From Planctomycetota bacterium (GTDB lineage: Bacteria > Planctomycetota > Phycisphaerae > Phycisphaerales > SM1A02): a stretch of DNA of 6,710 bases. Position 1 is the first letter of the stretch. Every line of letters starts with the position of its first letter. Made by a program: the position numbers and the translations under genes. The notes beneath the pieces were generated by a model, which did no database searches, was not told the DNA's origin, and saw nothing but the letters and a program-made list of their open reading frames with translations. This document shows positions 1-3,909 of the stretch, piece after piece. The stretch covers positions 1 to 6,710 of the forward strand of contig QWPU01000176.1 in the NCBI GenBank assembly GCA_003671065.1, written 5' to 3'.

Positions 1-965
1 ATCGAAAGCACGCTGCCTTCAGTCGAACCGCTGCGCAGCGTTCGTTCAAGTTCAAGTGCGCGCAGCGTGGTTGCATCGACACTCAGAAACTCGTTGCGCG
101 CTATTTTTCGTGGTGGCGACAGAAGCGCGAGCCGTCCGCTCGATGGATCCGCCGCTTGCGTTTCAAGTGCGTATCGAAGAATCGCACCCGCAGCAAGAAT
201 CGTCGGATCGCTCTTCGCAAGCCCATAGCCTTCGAGGTTCTTCACACCAAACTGCCGCGTCAGCGCTTCGAACGCATCATCAGCGCGAAAGTACCAACCC
301 GCGCGAGCAGTGAGCGCAAGCCCACGCGCAGCAAGTTTCGCGCATTCAGCATGCACCGCGCCATCGCGCTCCTCGGCATGCACCAGTTCGCTCGGCGCGA
401 TGCGAGCAAGTTCATCAGCAAGCCGATCAATCGGGCACTCAAGCACAGTAAACGCGCCAGTTGAAAGTTCGATCGCAGCAACCGCCGCAGTCGCGCCAAC
501 AAACGCAACTGCTGCCACGCGATTGGCGCTCCCACTGTCGAGCAGCGTTTCATCGACAAGCGTGCCTGGCGTAAGCACACGCGTCACCGCGCGTTCAAGC
601 ACGCCCTTCGCATCTTTCGGATCTTGCATCTGCTCGCAGACTGCGACGCGATGACCCATCGCAACGAGTCGACGAATGTAATTTTCCGCAGCGTGAAAGG
701 GAACGCCCGCCATCGGCATGCCCTTCGAGCGCTCGGTGAGCGTGATGTTGAGCAACTGATGCGCAAGCACCGCATCGCGATCAAACATCTCGTAGAAGTC
801 GCCCATGCGAAAGAAGAGCAAGCAGTCGGGGTGCGCATTCTTGAAGCGCGAGTACTGCCGCATCGCCGGCGTGTTGAAGTGCGGATTGAGCGCAGGGTCG
901 ACCCATCGAAGGTCGTGTGGATCAGCGCTGGTGGGAGGAACGGGCACGCCGCGAAGATATCGCAT
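1..965 (-). CDS. mutS: DNA mismatch repair protein MutS, N-terminal part (3' end beyond window)
   Basis: MutS is the cytoplasmic ATPase that recognises mispaired bases and recruits MutL. The visible 321 residues cover the mismatch-binding domain I, connector domain II and the start of core domain III. The window lacks the lever, clamp and C-terminal Walker ATPase domains; the family is usually about 850-900 residues. Direct evidence is the stretch RMGDFYEMF at residues 53-61, containing the mismatch-reading Phe-X-Glu (Phe57, Glu59; Phe36 and Glu38 in E. coli). It is followed by GMPMAGVPFH, an AVCEQ motif and LTPGTLVDE. Near the window edge a segment reading TTLRALELERTLRSGS matches the conserved NLEL region opening domain III. 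The chosen start is ATG at 965, which gives a roughly 30-residue leader before the conserved TPAMRQYSRFK. It lacks a clear Shine-Dalgarno, and the frame stays open upstream, so the exact start is uncertain; Met35 (codon at 863) is the main alternative. Identity is very secure. Confidence 0.97.
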   Translation of the reverse strand, partial: MRYLRGVPVPPTSADPHDLRWVDPALNPHFNTPAMRQYSRFKNAHPDCLLFFRMGDFYEMFDRDAVLAHQLLNITLTERSKGMPMAGVPFHAAENYIRRLVAMGHRVAVCEQMQDPKDAKGVLERAVTRVLTPGTLVDETLLDSGSANRVAAVAFVGATAAVAAIELSTGAFTVLECPIDRLADELARIAPSELVHAEERDGAVHAECAKLAARGLALTARAGWYFRADDAFEALTRQFGVKNLEGYGLAKSDPTILAAGAILRYALETQAADPSSGRLALLSPPRKIARNEFLSVDATTLRALELERTLRSGSTEGSVLS

Positions 966-1010
966 CCCGTCGCGCGGGCGATTGTGAGCGCGTGCAAAGC
1001 GGCAACTCCT

Positions 1011-1044
1011 ATAAAGCACAAACGCCCGTCAAGACAGGCGTTTG
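1011..1044 (-). terminator. Probable intrinsic terminator after tRNA-Ala
   Basis: Positions 1019-1044 form a hairpin. Eight pairs (CAAACGCC with GGCGTTTG) are followed by one C/A mismatch, two more pairs and a four-base loop. Read on the minus strand it begins 12 nt after the tRNA 3' end and is followed by TGCTTTATA, an imperfect T-rich tail. The position just downstream of a tRNA and before mutS suits a rho-independent terminator. The weak T-tract means it could instead be a partial terminator or a processing signal. On the plus strand no gene would read into it. Confidence 0.6.
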
Positions 1045-1055
1045 CGTTCTATAAG

Positions 1056-1128
1056 TGGAGTGGATGAGGATCGAACTCACAACCTCCTCGATGCGACCGA
1101 GGCGCTCTCCCAATTGAGCTACCACCCC
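1056..1128 (-). tRNA. tRNA-Ala (anticodon CGC)
   Basis: A complete 73-nt cloverleaf folds on the minus strand. The acceptor stem GGGGTGG pairs with CCACTCC. The D arm is GCTC/GAGC around AATTGGGA. The anticodon stem CCTCG/CGAGG carries the loop GTCGCAT, and the T arm GTGAG/CTCAT carries the loop TTCGATC. The anticodon at loop positions 34-36 is CGC, reading the alanine codon GCG. The third acceptor pair is G·U, the G3·U70 identity element of alanyl-tRNA synthetase, and the discriminator is A73, so the anticodon and identity element agree. The 3' CCA is not encoded (the discriminator is followed by CTT), so a CCA-adding enzyme must complete it. GCG is abundant in the neighbouring genes, which fits a dedicated CGC isoacceptor. 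Confidence 0.97.
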
Positions 1129-1141
1129 ATGGGAGGGCGAA

Positions 1142-1147
1142 AGTATA
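1142..1147 (-). promoter_or_regulatory. -10 box of the tRNA-Ala promoter
   Basis: The minus strand reads TATACT 14 nt before the tRNA 5' end, a one-mismatch match to the sigma-70 TATAAT consensus. Initiation about seven bases downstream would leave a leader of only a few nucleotides, as is common for tRNA genes. No good TTGACA-like -35 box lies at the usual 16-18 bp; that position falls in A/C-rich sequence at the edge of the 12-bp repeat. Confidence 0.55.
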
Positions 1148-1157
1148 TCAAGGCTTT

Positions 1158-1205
1158 GGTGGGTGGTTTTGTCGGTGGTTTCGTTGGTGGTTGAGTGACT
1201 GGTTT
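1158..1205. repeat. Degenerate 12-bp tandem repeat, four units
   Basis: Four consecutive 12-mers can be aligned: ggtgggtggttt, tgtcggtggttt, cgttggtggttg and agtgactggttt, sharing a GGTGGTTT-like core. A partial fifth (cgtgag) may follow. The array occupies the divergent region between the tRNA-Ala and ZIP transporter genes, directly upstream of the tRNA -10 box. No protein-coding explanation is convincing, because the 4-residue periodic reading on the minus strand belongs to an ORF that runs through the tRNA. It may be a decayed minisatellite or a set of regulator or upstream-element sites; the sequence alone cannot decide. Confidence 0.6.
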
Positions 1206-1273
1206 CGTGAGTCGCCATCGCACCAACATGAGGAATCTCACGCGGCGGGAACGCCCTGTATCCTTGGCGACCC

Positions 1274-2341
1274 ATGCACTTTCTTGTGGAAACTCCGCTC
1301 GTCATCGCACAACTCGTTCCACCTGATGGTTCGCTCTCGCCAGCGATGCAACTCACCGTGTATTGCGCGGCGGTTGGATTCGCGTCGCTCGTTGGTGGCG
1401 CGTGTGCGGCGAGTTTCAAACTTGGGCATCGTCGACTTCAGTTTGCGCTGAGTTTTGTTGCGGGCACGATGCTTGGTGTTGGCGTGTTGCACTTGCTGCC
1501 TCATGCAGTGATCCTCGCAATTGAATCTGGTTCAGGCGCGACGAGTCACGGCGCGCTGCATGCAGGGCTTGACGGCGTGATGCTCGCGACCGTGCTTGGG
1601 TTTGTTGCGATGTTCTTGCTCGAGCGCTTCTTCCACTTTCACCAACATGAAACGCCTGAAGAAGCGGGGCATCATGATTGTTGTGAAGACGCGTGCGATG
1701 CTCACGCAGGCAAGCCGAGTCCGTCGCAGAGCGCGAAGCATTCGCACTCGCATTCGCACACACACGCACCGCGCGCGAAGGTTACTGAACTTGGTTGGAT
1801 TGGTGCCGCGATCGGACTCACGCTCCACAGCGTGCTTGAAGGTGTTGCGCTTGGCGCAGCGGTGCTTGCGGGAAATGCGCATGACTCGGTTGGCGCGCTC
1901 GCAGGGCTCTCGACATTTGTCGTGATCTTGCTGCATAAGCCTTTCGATGGTCTCACTGTCGCAACGCTCGTGCGCGCGGCGGGTCGACCCGCGGGCTTTG
2001 CGCATGCGGTGAATGCAGTGTTTGCGCTCGTCGTTCCGCTTGGTGCTGCAGCGTTGTGGTTTGGTGTTTCGAAAGATGGCGCGTCGCTGTTGCCGCTGGC
2101 GCTAGCGTTTAGCGCGGGTACATTTTTGTGCATTGCCACGAGTGATGTGCTGCCTGAACTGCAGTTTCATCGGCACGATCGCATCGGTTTGAGCGCGGCA
2201 CTACTGCTCGGCCTCGGACTTGCAGCGGGAATTGCTCGCATTGAATCAAGCGTCGCACAATCGCATGATCACGCGCATCCTGCCGAAGCAACTCCATCGA
2301 ACGAACACGATCATGATCATGATCACGATCACGCGCACTGA
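1274..2341 (+). CDS. ZIP-family divalent metal transporter with His-rich loop and tail
   Basis: This 355-residue inner-membrane protein is predicted to move Zn2+ or a related divalent cation toward the cytoplasm, as ZIP family members do. About eight hydrophobic helices can be seen, near residues 28-47, 56-82, 103-118, 174-198, 206-228, 242-263, 270-292 and 304-320. Helix 2 carries LHLLPHA. Helix 4 carries HSVLEGVALG (His185, Glu189), a typical ZIP metal-binding motif. Helix 5 carries HKPFDGL (His221, Asp225) in place of the more usual HxxPEG. Between helices 3 and 4 a variable loop (119-166) has HFHQH, two Cys-rich steps (CCEDAC) and HSHSHSHTH. The C-terminus ends in alternating His/Asp. Start ATG 1274 has no obvious Shine-Dalgarno; an in-frame stop lies at 1229, and Met25 (codon 1346) is an alternative close to helix 1. 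Metal specificity cannot be read from the sequence; Fe, Mn or Cd are possible. It may be co-transcribed with the small gene 14 bp downstream. Confidence 0.93.
   Translation: MHFLVETPLVIAQLVPPDGSLSPAMQLTVYCAAVGFASLVGGACAASFKLGHRRLQFALSFVAGTMLGVGVLHLLPHAVILAIESGSGATSHGALHAGLDGVMLATVLGFVAMFLLERFFHFHQHETPEEAGHHDCCEDACDAHAGKPSPSQSAKHSHSHSHTHAPRAKVTELGWIGAAIGLTLHSVLEGVALGAAVLAGNAHDSVGALAGLSTFVVILLHKPFDGLTVATLVRAAGRPAGFAHAVNAVFALVVPLGAAALWFGVSKDGASLLPLALAFSAGTFLCIATSDVLPELQFHRHDRIGLSAALLLGLGLAAGIARIESSVAQSHDHAHPAEATPSNEHDHDHDHDHAH
2309..2332 (+). repeat. Hexanucleotide GATCAY repeat inside the ZIP gene
   Basis: Four in-frame hexamers (GATCAT twice, then GATCAC twice) encode alternating Asp-His in the C-terminal tail of the transporter. 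A change in copy number would keep the reading frame and only lengthen or shorten the tail. The array also packs four GATC tetramers into 24 bases. Confidence 0.85.
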
Positions 2342-2355
2342 GAACTGAATTTCCT

Positions 2356-2535
2356 ATGAAGATCAAAGCCGAAGTCATCATCGCTGAACTCAATCGCCAG
2401 CGCGCCGACATGGACAAGGATCTCACTGATCCCGAGTACTTCGCGATTCATCACGCGTTGTGCTTCCTCTCCTACAAGATGGGGGATTTGCAGAAGTATC
2501 TTGATGATGTCGTCAAAACTGGCGAGCATCCGTAA
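2356..2535 (+). CDS. Small conserved-looking protein of unknown function (59 aa)
   Basis: An intact ATG-to-TAA reading frame of 59 codons begins 14 bp after the ZIP transporter stop, on the same strand. The product is soluble and charged. It opens with MKIKAEVIIAELNRQRADMD, a likely amphipathic helix, then has LTDPEYFAIHHALCFLSYKM, and ends in an acidic, helix-prone GDLQKYLDDVV segment. There is no signal peptide, membrane segment or recognisable metal-binding motif. Codon choice (many ATC, GTC, CTC, GAT and CGC codons) looks like that of real genes nearby, and the frame fills the gap up to the convergent gene. No strong Shine-Dalgarno precedes it, so translational coupling to the transporter is possible. 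I do not recognise a family with certainty; the composition suggests a small helical protein, perhaps a binding partner. Being shorter than 60 codons, it is easily missed by length cut-offs. Confidence 0.72.
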   Translation: MKIKAEVIIAELNRQRADMDKDLTDPEYFAIHHALCFLSYKMGDLQKYLDDVVKTGEHP

Positions 2536-2550
2536 TCGTTCGCGCGCGAG

Positions 2551-3831
2551 TTACGCGTGCGCAAGAATTACAACATCGTCATACACGCCGCGAATGCGCG
2601 CAGTGGTGTGCACTGAGAATCCAGCTGCGCTCAGTTGACGCGCGAGTTCTTCTTCGCGGTATTCATCAAGGTGATAGATCGGATCTGCGCGTGACGCGAA
2701 TTTCCAACTGGGTGTGGCGACGATCAGCGCGCCTCCTGGTGCGAGCACGCGGCGAATTTCTTTCAGCGCGCGCATCGGATTGCGCAGATGTTCGATGACA
2801 TCAAGGAGCAGCGCCGCCTTGCACGAGGCGTTTTCAAGCGGAATCTGCTCGGCGCGACCTTCGATCACACTCACGCGCTCGCTGAGTTCGGCGGCGGCGA
2901 GCGCTGCGAGAGCCACCGCAATCGCGTGCGGTTCAGGCTCAATCGCAATCACGCGATGACCGTGACGCGCGGCAAGCCCTGCAAAGAGCGCGTCACCTGC
3001 GCCGATGTCGATCATCGGAAGTGCCGCATCGACAGAAGCCGAAAGATTCGCCATCAAGAACGACATGAGCGTGTCGGCTCGACGGTGATACGCATCGTGC
3101 GTGTCGTAGAGTTTCCAGTGATACGCGCCGCGATCGTCATATTTTTCAAAGCCCACAGGCGCGCCCCAGATGGCGGCGTTCCAACGCAGCGATGAGAGTG
3201 CGCGTCGAGCCGCGACCGCTTCGAGATCGCACGCCTCAGCATTGAATTCAAGATGCGCGGCACAGTGCGACGCCGCGATTGCGCTGCGAAATCCCTCGCG
3301 TTCAAAGTCCGCTTCACACGACGCACTCTCTTCAAGCACAGCGGCAGCGCACGCAACAACGCGTCCAAGTTTTCGCGCGCGCGCTTCAAGCGTGATCGCT
3401 AGCAATCCGAGCGCGCCAAATCCAACAGCAGGATCCAGCAAGTCCTCACCGCGCACAGCATCGAACACTTCGCCTTCAACAATCGCCACGCCGCAATCGA
3501 CCGCATCGACTTCACAATCGAATCGTTCCGCATCTTTCGGTGCACCGCGCCCATTGCGCACAAATCCTTTGGGATGAAACACGAACACGCCATGCGCGCT
3601 CACGCACTCGCCCTTCACGCGTTTGGCGCAACTCACAGCAAGTTGATCGTGCCGTCGAAACGCATCCTCAAGTTCAGGAGCGAGCGCTCGCGCAGCGTCC
3701 TCACTCACGCTGCGATCACGCACCAACACGCGTCCGCTCTCGAGGCTTTCCCACACGAAGAAGCGCGCGGGGTTGGTCGAGTCAAGCGGCGTTGTCATCA
3801 CGCAGCATTTCGACGAAATCGCCTGATTCAC
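2551..3831 (-). CDS. Class I SAM-dependent methyltransferase with N-terminal glycosyltransferase-like region
   Basis: The 426-residue soluble protein has two parts. The C-terminal part (about 240-426) is a Rossmann-fold methyltransferase of the Methyltransf_11 type. Motif I reads MIDIGAGDALFAG (273-285), with acidic Glu298 at the end of strand 2 for the SAM ribose. LLLDVIEHL (341-349) and RVLAPGGALIVATPSW (361-376) complete the fold. The substrate is unknown. The N-terminal part (about 30-180) resembles the later half of a family 2 glycosyltransferase: SAHGVFVFHPKGF (78-90), then EVDAVDCGVAIVEGEVFDAV (107-126) and a RKLGRVVACAAAVLEE-like strand. The nucleotide-sugar binding half with its DxD motif is not visible, so this part is probably not an active transferase. 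The bridge (217-255) is rich in aromatic residues. The start is GTG at 3831, with GAGAAG four bases upstream; ATG 3798 (residue 12) is a fair alternative. The gene is divergent from ileS and convergent with the small gene, so it is probably transcribed alone. Confidence 0.9.
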   Translation of the reverse strand: MNQAISSKCCVMTTPLDSTNPARFFVWESLESGRVLVRDRSVSEDAARALAPELEDAFRRHDQLAVSCAKRVKGECVSAHGVFVFHPKGFVRNGRGAPKDAERFDCEVDAVDCGVAIVEGEVFDAVRGEDLLDPAVGFGALGLLAITLEARARKLGRVVACAAAVLEESASCEADFEREGFRSAIAASHCAAHLEFNAEACDLEAVAARRALSSLRWNAAIWGAPVGFEKYDDRGAYHWKLYDTHDAYHRRADTLMSFLMANLSASVDAALPMIDIGAGDALFAGLAARHGHRVIAIEPEPHAIAVALAALAAAELSERVSVIEGRAEQIPLENASCKAALLLDVIEHLRNPMRALKEIRRVLAPGGALIVATPSWKFASRADPIYHLDEYREEELARQLSAAGFSVHTTARIRGVYDDVVILAHA

Positions 3832-3909
3832 TGCACTTCTCGCTCAACTCTAGTGCTCGCTATCCTCTCGCCTCACCATTCACGCGACTCTCCGCACGCA
3901 GGACGCACT
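3832..3909. promoter_or_regulatory. Divergent promoter region between the methyltransferase gene and ileS
   Basis: These 78 bp must hold the control signals for both flanking genes unless ileS is read from within the methyltransferase gene. On the plus strand TATCCT at 3861-3866 is a possible -10 box for ileS, about 44 bp before its ATG. On the minus strand TAGAGT at 3852-3847 is a possible -10 box for the methyltransferase gene. Neither has a good -35 match. There is no room for a T-box leader, and none is visible. Confidence 0.3.
3900..3903 (+). promoter_or_regulatory. Shine-Dalgarno site of ileS
   Basis: AGGA lies six bases before ATG 3910. It is the clearest ribosome-binding site in the window and supports this start over Met31, which lies inside the conserved N-terminal region. 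Confidence 0.6.

Noticed and set aside
584..1021. 145-codon minus-strand frame and the 147-codon plus-strand frame opposite it (624-1067)
   Set aside because: Both overlap the MutS frame, which is unmistakable from RMGDFYEMF and neighbouring motifs. Their products are Arg/Ser/Cys-rich, as expected for out-of-frame reading of this G+C-rich DNA, and the plus-strand frame also enters the tRNA.
1000..1036. TTGACG followed by TATAGG on the minus strand, resembling a mutS promoter
   Set aside because: The spacer is only 13 bases where 16-18 are needed, and TTGACG is part of the hairpin loop and stem.
1158..1217. Possible CRISPR-like array from the 12-bp repeats
   Set aside because: Units are too short and directly abutting, with no unique spacers and no cas genes nearby.
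1009..1419. 136-codon minus-strand frame with a repetitive Thr-rich segment (THETSHSTTNETTDKTTHQ)
   Set aside because: It reads straight through the tRNA-Ala gene and overlaps the start of the ZIP gene. The Thr-rich stretch is just the 12-bp DNA repeat translated.
1532..2005. 157-codon minus-strand frame and other antisense frames within the ZIP gene
   Set aside because: Arg/Cys/Met-rich low-complexity shadow of the ZIP coding strand, with no domain or start signal.
3832..3909. Possible T-box leader ahead of ileS
   Set aside because: The gap is 78 bp with no T-box sequence, specifier stem or terminator, too short for this riboswitch class.
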